A DNA stretch of 64,000 nucleotides from Legionella quateirensis (GTDB taxonomy: Bacteria > Pseudomonadota > Gammaproteobacteria > Legionellales > Legionellaceae). The position numbers and the translations under genes are program-made. Below, in pieces: positions 9,752 to 19,172 of this stretch (position 1 is the stretch's first letter; each line of letters begins with the position of its first letter). The stretch covers positions 33,293-97,292 of the forward strand of contig NZ_LNYR01000022.1 of the NCBI RefSeq assembly GCF_001467955.1, written 5' to 3'. The notes under the pieces are model-generated. The model was not told the origin of the DNA, searched no databases, and saw nothing but the letters and a program-made list of their open reading frames with translations.

Positions 9752-10558
9752 ATGAAACGGGTTGCTCTGGTACAAATGGTGTCTTCATCCAGTGTGGATG
9801 AGAATTTGCAGCATATAGAACAGTTTATGTTGCAGGCTCGGAACGAGCGCGCCGAATTGGTAGTATTGCCTGAAAATTTTGCATTTATGGGGCTAAAAGA
9901 AACGGATAAATTGAGCATTGCAGAATCCTATGGTGAAGGACCAATTCAGCAAAAAATCAGTCAATTAGCAAAAAAAACAGGACTATGGGTTGTCGCTGGT
10001 ACTATTCCAATAAAAGGAAACGGTACAAAAGTCAGAGCAAGTTGCATTGTTTTTGATGATCAAGGTCAGCATGTCGCGCGTTATGATAAAATTCATTTAT
10101 TTGATGTGCGTGTTTCTGAACAAGAGGCTCATCAAGAGTCGTCAACGATAGAACGTGGACATAACGTGGTCGTAGTTGAAACTCCTGTAGGTAAAATTGG
10201 ACTGACTGTTTGTTATGATTTGCGATTTCCAGAATTGTATCAACAATTATTGCTTAAAGGCGCAGAACTATTTACTGTGCCATCTGCTTTTACCGCAGTA
10301 ACAGGGCTTGCGCATTGGGAAGTTCTGCTCAGGGCAAGAGCAATTGAAAATTTATGTTATGTATTAGCCCCTAATCAAGGCGGGCAGCATGAAAATGGAC
10401 GACACACTTATGGTCATAGCATGGTGATAGAACCTTGGGGTAAAATTCTGTCGCAAAAACAGATTGGTGCTGGCATGATTACAGCCGATATTGATTTGCA
10501 GCGATTAGAGCAACTAAGAAGGCATTTTCCCTGTGTAGATCATCATGTTTTAGCTTAA
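9752..10558 (+). CDS. Carbon-nitrogen hydrolase (nitrilase superfamily, Nit/YbeM-like amidase)
   Basis: A cytoplasmic 268 aa hydrolase of the nitrilase superfamily. The Glu-Lys-Cys triad is visible: E41 in VLPENFAF, K113 in [10 protein letters not shown] and C154 in [11 protein letters not shown]. The YDKIHLFDV and DLRFPE context matches the Nit1/YbeM branch, which hydrolyses deaminated glutathione as metabolite repair; this substrate is an inference from that resemblance. TldD follows after 29 bp on the same strand, the same pairing seen in other gammaproteobacteria, so the two are probably an operon. Confidence 0.92.
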   Translation: MKRVALVQMVSSSSVDENLQHIEQFMLQARNERAELVVLPENFAFMGLKETDKLSIAESYGEGPIQQKISQLAKKTGLWVVAGTIPIKGNGTKVRASCIVFDDQGQHVARYDKIHLFDVRVSEQEAHQESSTIERGHNVVVVETPVGKIGLTVCYDLRFPELYQQLLLKGAELFTVPSAFTAVTGLAHWEVLLRARAIENLCYVLAPNQGGQHENGRHTYGHSMVIEPWGKILSQKQIGAGMITADIDLQRLEQLRRHFPCVDHHVLA

Positions 10559-10587
10559 TCCTGAATACTAATTTTATAGGTAACGAA

Positions 10588-12030
10588 ATGACACAAGCTC
10601 TTGCGATAGCAAAAAAAATGTTACTGGCTCCTGCTTCTTTGGATGAGTCAGGTATCGAAAAGCTATTTAAAACAATGATGAATCGTCATATTGATGATGC
10701 TGATTTGTATTTTCAAAGCTGCAGCTATGAATCCTGGTATTTAGAAGATTCTGAGGTAAAAAGCGGCAGTTATTCTTTGGATAAAGGTGTTGGAATACGA
10801 GCAGTGAGCGGTGATAAAACAGGCTTTGCCTATTGTGATGATATCTTATTACCTTCCATGCTGCGCGCTGCAGATGCTGCACGTTCCATTGCGCTCACCG
10901 GTTCAAAAGTAGTTCAGCCCATTCATGTCAGCAGTTCTCCAGTCAGCCGTTATCAAGGACTTAATCCTATAGAAGGAATGAGCAAACAGGAAAAAATTGC
11001 TTTATTGGAAGCCATTGATAAAGAAGCACGAAGCATTGATCCCAGAGTGATTCAGGTGAATGCTTCATTAAGCGGCTGTTATGAGGTCGTTATGGTCGCT
11101 GGAATGAATGGTCAAATGATCGCCGATGTTCGACCTTTAGTCAGTGTCAATGTCAGTGTTATTGTTGAAGACAAACAAGGGAGACGTGAGGCAGCACGAA
11201 CCGGGGGAGGTGGCAGGGTCGCTTATTCCTATTTCACAGAGAAAGAGAATGCATTAAGTTATGCCAGAGAAGCAGTCCGAGAGGCTTTGATTAATTTAGA
11301 AGCAAAACCTGCTCCAGCAGGTACTATGCCTGTTGTATTAGGCCCGGGTTGGCCTGGGGTGTTGTTACATGAAGCAGTGGGGCATGGTTTAGAAGGCGAT
11401 TTTAATCGTAAGGGGCTTTCTGCGTTTTCAGGTCGATTAGGTCAACAGGTTGCTGCTGCAGGAGTAACGGTAGTGGACGATGGAACCTTGGCAGATAGAC
11501 GTGGCTCGTTAACGATTGATGATGAAGGAACTCCTTCTCAATGTACCACCTTGATTGATAATGGAATCCTGGTGAATTACATGCAGGATAAATTAAATGC
11601 AAAATTGATGGGGATGCAATCAACAGGTAACTGTCGTCGCGAGTCTTATGCCCACATTCCCATGCCCAGAATGACGAATACGTATATGTTGGCAGGACAA
11701 CATGATCCTGAAGAAATAATTCGTTCAGTGCACTATGGATTGTATGCCGTTAACTTTGGGGGTGGACAGGTCGATATTACTTCGGGTCAATTTGTCTTTT
11801 CTGCAAGTGAGGCTTATTTAATCGAAAACGGTAAAGTGACTCAACCCGTAAAAGGCGCGACTTTAATTGGTAATGGTCCTGATGTAATGAAAAAAATCAG
11901 CATGATAGGTAATGATTTGGCGCTTGATCGAGGGATTGGTGTTTGTGGCAAGGATGGACAATCAGTACCTGTTGGTGTGGGACAGCCAACTCTTAAAATT
12001 GATGCTTTGACTGTTGGCGGTACTAATTAA
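10588..12030 (+). CDS. tldD: Metalloprotease TldD
   Basis: TldD (480 aa) is the catalytic subunit of the TldD/TldE (PmbA) heterodimeric zinc protease that processes unfolded peptides and modified peptide precursors in the cytoplasm. The metal site [12 protein letters not shown] is present (HEAVGH at residues 261-266). Other family blocks seen are the C-terminal [12 protein letters not shown] and [17 protein letters not shown]. Length matches E. coli TldD (481 aa). No pmbA/tldE partner lies in this window, which is usual. Confidence 0.97.
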   Translation: MTQALAIAKKMLLAPASLDESGIEKLFKTMMNRHIDDADLYFQSCSYESWYLEDSEVKSGSYSLDKGVGIRAVSGDKTGFAYCDDILLPSMLRAADAARSIALTGSKVVQPIHVSSSPVSRYQGLNPIEGMSKQEKIALLEAIDKEARSIDPRVIQVNASLSGCYEVVMVAGMNGQMIADVRPLVSVNVSVIVEDKQGRREAARTGGGGRVAYSYFTEKENALSYAREAVREALINLEAKPAPAGTMPVVLGPGWPGVLLHEAVGHGLEGDFNRKGLSAFSGRLGQQVAAAGVTVVDDGTLADRRGSLTIDDEGTPSQCTTLIDNGILVNYMQDKLNAKLMGMQSTGNCRRESYAHIPMPRMTNTYMLAGQHDPEEIIRSVHYGLYAVNFGGGQVDITSGQFVFSASEAYLIENGKVTQPVKGATLIGNGPDVMKKISMIGNDLALDRGIGVCGKDGQSVPVGVGQPTLKIDALTVGGTN

Positions 12031-12076
12031 TTAACTTTTGGTTTGTTAGAAAAAAAGCTGAATGCGGGGGGCATTG

Positions 12077-12133
12077 GGGCAGGCCTTAGCTTTTGCTGCT
12101 GTGATGTACTAAGAGCAAAAAGCCAGGCCTTCC
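12077..12133. terminator. Imperfect hairpin between convergent genes
   Basis: GGGCAGGCCTTAGCTTTTGCT (in part, 12077-12097) is complementary with mismatches to AGCAAAAAGCCAGGCCTTCCC (in part, 12113-12133). It lies between the stops of tldD and the ankyrin gene and could end transcription from both sides. No clean T-run follows. Confidence 0.4.
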
Positions 12134-12165
12134 CATAATGTAAGTTACAAGATAACCTGATAATT

Positions 12166-14772
12166 TTATCTTATCGTGCACGATCGATGATCAGCAGGTA
12201 ACATGATGTTATTGTCTTTTAGTAACGCTTTATATTCATTAACACTATGGGGTAGCGCCCAGAAATGTAACGAGTTACGTTTTATTTTGCACACATCCAT
12301 GATCTTGCCAACACACTCATTTTGAATTTTACCTGATTCATCATCGTTTCTAAGTGTTTTCAGTATGGATTTTAAATCAGTTACTTTTTTATGATCTGTA
12401 CTTGAAGTATATCGTCCTCCAGCTCCTTCACTAATATTTTTGATTAGGATTGAAACGATATTGATTAATTTTGTTTTAACATCTTCTGATATTGGGTTTA
12501 TCGAACTTTCACGTGATGTTTCTTCTGATGCTTTTTCAAGAGGTTTTTCAAAGCGACTTGTGACCGAGTTATCGATCTCATGTTCTTTATTCAGATCCTG
12601 GAGCTCGATTTCATTGGCACCTTGTTTTTTTAATTGAGGCTGAGATAGCTCTTCAATTTGATTCGGTTGAACTATTGCTTCCGCACGCTCTATTGCTTGT
12701 ATTCGTTCATGTGCACTTCGTTCAATTATATCTTTTTTGTTTTTAATGGTTTTTATTAATAAATCATTACTTGTGCTTAGCGCATCACTTTTATCTTCAT
12801 CAGGATTTACGGATTTGGGGTAATTGATGTGAAGCAGGTGAGCGATCTCATCCAATCGCGCTTGAACTTCAGGATCATTTGACGTCGGTAGAAGATCATG
12901 AGCTTGTTTGCCATCTTTTCGTTGTAAAGTAAGATCTGCTCCTGCGTTAATCAATGCCTTGATGATCTTGGTGGTGTCATCTGTATCACTTTTCATTACC
13001 GCAAGCATTAGGGCAGAGTTGCCATTTGACATTTGTAAATTAACGGATGCATTTTTAGCAATAAGCAATTGAACCGCATCGTAATCATTGGCAAGAATTG
13101 CCTTCATTAAAAAGGTGTTTCTGTCTGTACCAATTCGCTCATCAAATTGATTTATATCAAGCCCTGCTATGATGTACCTATTAAGAATTTGTTCAGTAAT
13201 TGACATTTTAGGTTGTACTTTAGCAGGCCTCCATGGAAACGGATTACTGGATTGTGGATTAAAATATATATAAATTGAGTCTAAATTCGGTTTAATTCCT
13301 TTTTGATGTATTACCTTGAAGTCCTTTTCATTGAGGATATTGTCAGTACATAGGGCACGACGAACTAATTGTTCCAGATAGTTCCTATCCGTTATTTGTC
13401 TGAGATATTCCTGCACAGCATCTCGATTAGTATTTTTCACTGCTTCTTCACACAATTCTTTTAATTTGGCCTGGTTTAATTGTTGAAATGATTTCGGATT
13501 ATTATTTTTTGATAACTGCTCGATTGCGGTTATTATCGCCGCGTGATTCCATGAAATTTTGCTTGCTTTGGATAATAACGCGTCCAAAACTTTGACATGA
13601 TCATCGTTTGTTGTTTTTGTTACTATCAAAGCGATTATGTCTTCTGGTGATTTAAGTTTATAGCTGTATTCTTCAATGAGAAATAATGCGATGTGAATCT
13701 GTTTGTGTTCGATAGCTGTTCTTAACGCCGCTTCAACTGCTTCATGAGACCGGCCAGCTCCTCGTAATAACAAGGTGATATCAAAAACAGATTTTTGGTT
13801 TTTGATCGCATCCACAAGTTCTTTTGTACTAATTGGTTTGGCACCTTTTTGGAGCAGAAAATCAATTAAATCAGGGTTGGAATGTTGATAGATTGCTGCC
13901 TGAAGAGGAGTAAAACCTTTCGCATTTCTTTCTTCAAGAGCGGCACCATTGCTAATCAGCCGATCTAAAATATGGAATGTGAGTTTATGAGCATTCTCCA
14001 GGTAGTTGAATAGGCTTGGTCTTATCGGCTCGGCGAATTGGGTTGTAGTGAAACCTAGATTATGTGTTTGTATATGAGCAGTTAATTGTTCAATCAGGCT
14101 TTTTTCAGGAGCAAGAGTGCCATCAACGGCTGCTGATATTAATTTTTTAATTTCGATTAATTGTTTATTGAATTCAATCACTTCTGAATTTGTGAATTGG
14201 AAGTTAGGGACAATGGTTGCGCAATAATAAGAAGCATATGCAAAGGGGATTATATTATTTGCATTTGTTGAATACCGTCCAACAGATAAATCGATAGTAT
14301 TTATTATTCCATTAGGCATCTTTTCAAACAGGATGATTGCAGCACTCCCTTTTCCGCCAGGACACACTGCTAACAGATTTTTATTTTGATTAAACAGAAC
14401 ACCGTAGAACTCTCTGCCATGTCCATTAGGTTCAATTACAGTGCCCAATTTTCCTTCAGGAACAGTTGAGTGTTCAGTGGTATACAGTCTCAGATAGTCT
14501 TGAATCAGTGCTAATGAACTATGTGGATAGTCGCAAAATGGTTTATCGTATCCTGTTGTTACTGATTTCATCGCATCTCTATAAGGATTTGGTTCGTCAG
14601 GATTTATTGCGGATAATTTTGTTTTGAATTGATCGGTATTGAGTATCTCCCATGATTCCTCCGTTAATGGATAATGTCTTATAGGGGATTGTTCTGCTGG
14701 ATGACTGGTGGCTGCAACGCGCGTATTCGTCTTATTATTATCTTTAGTCATTAAAGATGTATCGTGTTTCAT
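12166..14772 (-). CDS. Ankyrin-repeat protein, candidate Dot/Icm effector
   Basis: An 868 aa soluble protein starting MKHDTSLM; AGGAG eight bases upstream selects ATG 14772 over an in-frame start seven codons earlier. The N-terminal ~250 residues are unrecognised. Ankyrin-type repeats occur at about 255-320 (ALEERNAKGFTPLQAAIYQ, DLIDFLLQKGA) and about 555-660 (NTFLMKAILANDYDAVQLLI, NGNSALMLAVM, IIKALINAGADLTLQRKDG). A charged, probably coiled stretch follows near 680-760. The final ~95 residues form the KRNSLHFWALPHSVNE module also found at the end of the protein at 5381-6967. Ankyrin proteins in Legionella are often host-directed and bind eukaryotic proteins; export is inferred, not visible. 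Confidence 0.87.
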   Translation of the reverse strand: MKHDTSLMTKDNNKTNTRVAATSHPAEQSPIRHYPLTEESWEILNTDQFKTKLSAINPDEPNPYRDAMKSVTTGYDKPFCDYPHSSLALIQDYLRLYTTEHSTVPEGKLGTVIEPNGHGREFYGVLFNQNKNLLAVCPGGKGSAAIILFEKMPNGIINTIDLSVGRYSTNANNIIPFAYASYYCATIVPNFQFTNSEVIEFNKQLIEIKKLISAAVDGTLAPEKSLIEQLTAHIQTHNLGFTTTQFAEPIRPSLFNYLENAHKLTFHILDRLISNGAALEERNAKGFTPLQAAIYQHSNPDLIDFLLQKGAKPISTKELVDAIKNQKSVFDITLLLRGAGRSHEAVEAALRTAIEHKQIHIALFLIEEYSYKLKSPEDIIALIVTKTTNDDHVKVLDALLSKASKISWNHAAIITAIEQLSKNNNPKSFQQLNQAKLKELCEEAVKNTNRDAVQEYLRQITDRNYLEQLVRRALCTDNILNEKDFKVIHQKGIKPNLDSIYIYFNPQSSNPFPWRPAKVQPKMSITEQILNRYIIAGLDINQFDERIGTDRNTFLMKAILANDYDAVQLLIAKNASVNLQMSNGNSALMLAVMKSDTDDTTKIIKALINAGADLTLQRKDGKQAHDLLPTSNDPEVQARLDEIAHLLHINYPKSVNPDEDKSDALSTSNDLLIKTIKNKKDIIERSAHERIQAIERAEAIVQPNQIEELSQPQLKKQGANEIELQDLNKEHEIDNSVTSRFEKPLEKASEETSRESSINPISEDVKTKLINIVSILIKNISEGAGGRYTSSTDHKKVTDLKSILKTLRNDDESGKIQNECVGKIMDVCKIKRNSLHFWALPHSVNEYKALLKDNNIMLPADHRSCTIR

Positions 14773-15049
14773 GATGTCACTCCTAATGTACATAAACTGA
14801 TGATTTAGCTTTTCTAAGTTTCATTTTGGCATTTGGAGATTAATTGAACATTAATTTTGCTGAGTGTTTATTCATGATTGCTATGAGTAATCTTAATGCC
14901 CTTGCAACACTGTAGTTATAATTCCTGTTAGGGATATGGGCAGATTAATAAAGCGGATTAGTTGAAGAGAATATTAGGAAGTTTAACTTGTAACTCGTTC
15001 TCTACTATTATATTAACTAAACACTGATTTCTAAAAAGGTGTCTCCTTG

Positions 15050-15925
15050 ATGACGAAACGACTTAAAATTGGTTTGGCCTTGGGTAGTGGGTCCGCTCGT
15101 GGTTGGTCTCACATCGGGGTGATCAAGGCATTAACGCAACTGGGTGTTTGTATTGATTGTGTTGCCGGTTGTTCCATTGGTTCATTGGTAGGGGCTATCT
15201 ATGCCTGTGGAACACTTGATGCATTTGAGCAGTGGGTGTTAAAACTTGACAGAAGAAAAATGAGCAAACTTATTGATTTGAATTTCACGGGAGGAGGTCT
15301 GATCTCGGGCAGTAGATTAATGAATTTTTTTAAAGAATTTGGCCTGGAAAATAACATTGAGGATCTTAAAATTCCATTTTGCGCAGTGGCTACTGATCTG
15401 AATACGGGTCGCGAAATTTGGTTGAACAAAGGGTCATTGGTCCCCGCGATTCGATCTTCAATATCATTACCTGGTTTATTTACACCTTTAGGTCATGAAG
15501 ATCGTTGGCTGGTAGACGGTGGATTGGTTAATCCCGTTCCTATTTCTTTATGTCGAGCTATGGGTGCAGAAGTAGTCATTGCAGTAAATCTTAATCACGA
15601 ATTATTACGCATAGCTCCTAGTCCAATTGAACAATCGGGATTATTTTCTTCTTTTAGTCTTCGCTTTGATAAATTATTAAAACGAATTTTTGGGTATAGT
15701 GAAGGACCAGGTTATTACGATGTATTAACAAAAAGTATTAAAATAATGCAAGATCGAATCACTCGTGCCAGGGCTGTCGGTGATCCTGCTGATTTAACCC
15801 TTATTCCTCAGTTGTCTCAGATTGCTTTACATGATTTTCATCGAGCCGAAGAAGCAATAAAAGAAGGGGAGGCCTGTGTATTTAGAGAGAAAACTAATAT
15901 TTTACAATTAGTTGGTCTAGACTAG
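15050..15925 (+). CDS. Patatin-like phospholipase (RssA/NTE type)
   Basis: A 291 aa serine lipase of the patatin family without signal peptide or membrane helix. The oxyanion-hole motif is GSGSARGWSHIG (12-23). The nucleophile Ser42 sits in GCSIGS (GXSXG) and the catalytic Asp156 in VDGGLVNPVP, so the Ser-Asp dyad is complete. The length and the C-terminal MQDRITRAR region fit the RssA/YchK group rather than the larger secreted patatins. An alternative TTG start one codon upstream is less likely. An acyl-CoA synthetase follows after 42 bp, suggesting that fatty acids released here are reactivated by the next gene. Confidence 0.92.
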   Translation: MTKRLKIGLALGSGSARGWSHIGVIKALTQLGVCIDCVAGCSIGSLVGAIYACGTLDAFEQWVLKLDRRKMSKLIDLNFTGGGLISGSRLMNFFKEFGLENNIEDLKIPFCAVATDLNTGREIWLNKGSLVPAIRSSISLPGLFTPLGHEDRWLVDGGLVNPVPISLCRAMGAEVVIAVNLNHELLRIAPSPIEQSGLFSSFSLRFDKLLKRIFGYSEGPGYYDVLTKSIKIMQDRITRARAVGDPADLTLIPQLSQIALHDFHRAEEAIKEGEACVFREKTNILQLVGLD

Positions 15926-15967
15926 TATTATAGTAATTTAATAGAACCAATCGCTTAAGGATAAGTC

Positions 15968-17635
15968 ATGCAAAATGAAACTACCACTAATTCATTGTTT
16001 CAGTTGCTTTTAAAAAATGAAAAAGAATCAGCTGATCGAGTCTATTTAAGACAGCCTAAAAATGGAGTATGGCATGAATACACCTGGGCAGAAGTCATGC
16101 TTCAAGCCCGTAAAGTAGCTGGATTTTTGCATCAATTAAAAATTAAAAAGGGAAGTCATATTTCCATTATTTCTAAAAATTGTGCTGAATGGTTTATTAC
16201 AGATTTTGGTATTCATCTAGCCGGTATGGTAAATGTTCCGTTATTTTCAAATCAGAATGCAGAAAGTGCTCGTTTTGTATTGGAACATGCGGATGTGAAA
16301 CTGGTATTTATAGGCAAGTTGGATGATCACCAGCTCGTTCGTCAATTCATCCCTGATAATTATATTACTGTCGATTTTAACTATCACCACGATTTAAAGG
16401 TCAATTACAAATGGGCTGATGTAATGGCAAGTAATCCTTTAGTCGATTTGAACGAACCAGGCCTTGATGATTTATACACCATTATTTATTCGTCTGGTAC
16501 TTCTGGCTCTCCTAAAGGGGCTATGTATACGAATAAAGTGATAGCGAATTATCTTACTTTATTTCCCAAAGACATTCTTAGAGTCAGGGATTTGAGCCAT
16601 TATAAATTAATTTCCTATCTACCTCTGGCCCATGTTTATGAACGTTCTGCCATCCAGTTAGCAAGCGTGACGATTCATTGTGATGTCTCTTTTGTTGAAA
16701 GCCTGGATAAGTTCGCCGAAAATTTACGGGAAATTCAACCTACATTTTTTACCGCAGTACCTCGAATCTGGGGGGTATTTAAACAAAAAATTGAGCAAAA
16801 AGTACCACCAGCCAAACTGAATTTTTTATTAAAAATACCGTTTATTTCTTCACTAGTAAAAAAGAAGATAATTCATGGTCTTGGTCTGAACGATTGTGTC
16901 AATTCCTTTTCGGGAGCGTCGCATTTACCCATTCCCATTATTGAATTTTTTGAGAAAATTGGCATCAACATACAAGAAGGTTACGGTCAAACTGAAAATC
17001 TGGCATATGCGACTTTATCTATGTTAAACGAAAGAAGAGCTGGGTATGTCGGTACTCCACGGTTGGATGTAGCAGTTAAAATGGGTGAGGACTCTGAGTT
17101 ATTGATCAACTCACCCTGTCTCATGTCCGGATATTATAAAGACAAACAAGCCACAAAAAATGCCTTTACTTCTGAGGGTTGGTTACGTACGGGAGATGTC
17201 GTGGAGTTGGATTCCCTGGATCGAGTTAAAATATTGGGACGACTTTCAGAAAACTTTAAAAATCAGACCGGTGAATTCGTTGCTCCTTCCCCTATAGAAA
17301 AGCGATTTGCTTCGAATAGCAAGATTGAACAATTATGTCTGGTTGGACGGGGATTACCAACTAATGTGTTATTAGTCACCTTAAGTGAAGGAGCTCGGTT
17401 GAGCAAAAACAAGGATGAGATAAACCAATCATTGCAAGAGAGTTTGCATAAGGTAAATGCCAAGCTGATGAAATACGAAAAAGTCAGCCATATCATTGTT
17501 GTAAAGGATACTTGGTCTACAAATAACGATATGTTAACGCCTACTCTCAAGGTAAAACGCAAAGTAGTTGAAAAAAACTACGATAAGTTGATTCAGGAAG
17601 TTTTAACAAAACATCAAACTGTGGTCTGGGAGTAA
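15968..17635 (+). CDS. Long-chain acyl-CoA synthetase (AMP-dependent, FadD15/ACSL type)
   Basis: A 555 aa adenylate-forming enzyme expected to activate fatty acids to acyl-CoA. The P-loop-like core TIIYSSGTSGSPKGAMYTNK is at about 175-194, the YLPLAHVYER motif typical of long-chain synthetases at about 220, GYGQTE at about 340 and GWLRTGDVVELD at about 400. The C-terminal lid has NFKNQTGEFVAPSPIE, characteristic of the ACSL branch. It is probably cotranscribed with the patatin-like lipase upstream. Its stop lies only six bases from that of the convergent transporter gene. Confidence 0.93.
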   Translation: MQNETTTNSLFQLLLKNEKESADRVYLRQPKNGVWHEYTWAEVMLQARKVAGFLHQLKIKKGSHISIISKNCAEWFITDFGIHLAGMVNVPLFSNQNAESARFVLEHADVKLVFIGKLDDHQLVRQFIPDNYITVDFNYHHDLKVNYKWADVMASNPLVDLNEPGLDDLYTIIYSSGTSGSPKGAMYTNKVIANYLTLFPKDILRVRDLSHYKLISYLPLAHVYERSAIQLASVTIHCDVSFVESLDKFAENLREIQPTFFTAVPRIWGVFKQKIEQKVPPAKLNFLLKIPFISSLVKKKIIHGLGLNDCVNSFSGASHLPIPIIEFFEKIGINIQEGYGQTENLAYATLSMLNERRAGYVGTPRLDVAVKMGEDSELLINSPCLMSGYYKDKQATKNAFTSEGWLRTGDVVELDSLDRVKILGRLSENFKNQTGEFVAPSPIEKRFASNSKIEQLCLVGRGLPTNVLLVTLSEGARLSKNKDEINQSLQESLHKVNAKLMKYEKVSHIIVVKDTWSTNNDMLTPTLKVKRKVVEKNYDKLIQEVLTKHQTVVWE

Positions 17636-17641
17636 TTGAGA

Positions 17642-19129
17642 TTAGTACAAAACTCCCAGGCTGTACCAAAAAGGTATAGACGCCAGAATGACGAATAATT
17701 TTAAAAAAGTGAACCAGGCATTTAACTTTAACAGTGGTTTGAGCAGAAAATTATTTTTGCGTTTAAGTAGTTCTTCAAAACATAGAAAGTAACTGGATTG
17801 ATAGGGAAATATCCAGGCTTCTGTAGCCAATAAAATGACAAAAGCGACTATCCAGTTGCAAACGGGACTTTGCAGAGCGAAGGGGATAATGGCGGTAAAT
17901 AATATAGCAGGAGCAATCATTGTTCCTAAAACCAAACCGCCAACCCAGCTGATGGCGTAAATCAGGGCAATGAAACAGGCTACATTACTTTGAGCGAGAT
18001 GAGTCAGCCACTGGAAATGATTAATTAACCAGAGATCAACACCGAGGCTTTGAATGGTACGCATTACCCCAATAATGGCACCAAAATAGAACAGGAAGCC
18101 CCAGTTTATTTTATGGTGTATTTCTTTTGAAGTTAAAGCACCGGTAACATACAGAATGATAAAGATGATCAGGCAAGTCCAGAGACCCGATATATTGCAC
18201 CAGGTAGATAGAATTGTTCCCGCAAAAAAAACAATGAAACTTATTATCGCCACTTGCTCGATTAACGAGGTTTTTCCCATAGAACACAGTTCTTTTTTAA
18301 GCTTATAGCGATTGATATTCAGAGTGTTATTGGGTTTGAACAGCAGGGATTGCAGAATAAAAAATACAGCAATAAGCATCAGTCCCGGGAATGATGCTAA
18401 CCATAGCCAACTGAACCAATTGCCTTGCCATTGATGTTGTTCGGAAAGTAATCCATAGATAATAAAATTACTTGATTTTCCTGTAAGAAAAATAGTGGAG
18501 AGCAGTATGCAGCCGTTAAATGCAGAATTAGCTAATGCATTTGCCGAACTACTGCGTGGTTTTATGCGACTGCTTTCCATAATATCATTCAATAATGGAG
18601 CTATGAGTGCGACTCTGGAACTTTGGACGCTCATCATCGGTGTCATAAATGCCCCAAGAAAAAACAAGCATTTTTGCAATACTGCTTGTTTAAATGGCAG
18701 TTTAATTAACATGATCAAGGACAATCGATAAAAGAGCCTTGACTTGGTTAATAGAGCGCCAATACTAAAAACACTTACTGCAAAATAAAAACTATCAGAA
18801 TTAAATCCGGATAATATTAAGGTGCCAGGGGCGATGTGAAGCAACATAGCAGTAATCATAATTATTAAGGAAGGGATGTATTCAGGTACCAGCCTAAAGA
18901 TCCACATGACCAGTGCAGCGACCAGAATGATTGAGAATTTGGAATAAGTCAGGCTGATGGCGTAATTCTGCGTAATATCGAATACAATCAGGGAACTTAA
19001 AATAGTGATTAACCATCCCAATACAGCGACGCTGTTTTGGGATGCAGTGATTCTGGTTTTATTCAATAGAATTCGACTGTGATGGAGCATCATACTCGAA
19101 CCCTGTAAAAAATAGTTAAAAATTGCCAT
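17642..19129 (-). CDS. SLC13/DASS-family anion symporter
   Basis: A 495 aa inner-membrane protein with about 11-12 hydrophobic segments. In the first half the MQSSRVALIAPLLNDIM segment and TGKSSNFIIYGLL correspond to the first half-repeat of the divalent anion:Na+ symporters, where the SNT/GTPSN motifs lie. The second repeat is less clear. Substrates of the family are dicarboxylates, citrate or sulfate; none can be assigned here. The gene starts 43 bp after the mfd stop on the same strand and may be read through from mfd. Confidence 0.75.
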   Translation of the reverse strand: MAIFNYFLQGSSMMLHHSRILLNKTRITASQNSVAVLGWLITILSSLIVFDITQNYAISLTYSKFSIILVAALVMWIFRLVPEYIPSLIIMITAMLLHIAPGTLILSGFNSDSFYFAVSVFSIGALLTKSRLFYRLSLIMLIKLPFKQAVLQKCLFFLGAFMTPMMSVQSSRVALIAPLLNDIMESSRIKPRSSSANALANSAFNGCILLSTIFLTGKSSNFIIYGLLSEQHQWQGNWFSWLWLASFPGLMLIAVFFILQSLLFKPNNTLNINRYKLKKELCSMGKTSLIEQVAIISFIVFFAGTILSTWCNISGLWTCLIIFIILYVTGALTSKEIHHKINWGFLFYFGAIIGVMRTIQSLGVDLWLINHFQWLTHLAQSNVACFIALIYAISWVGGLVLGTMIAPAILFTAIIPFALQSPVCNWIVAFVILLATEAWIFPYQSSYFLCFEELLKRKNNFLLKPLLKLNAWFTFLKLFVILASIPFWYSLGVLY

Positions 19130-19172
19130 CAGTACATAGTGCCAAAATGGGTGATTACTCAGTAACGCGAAC

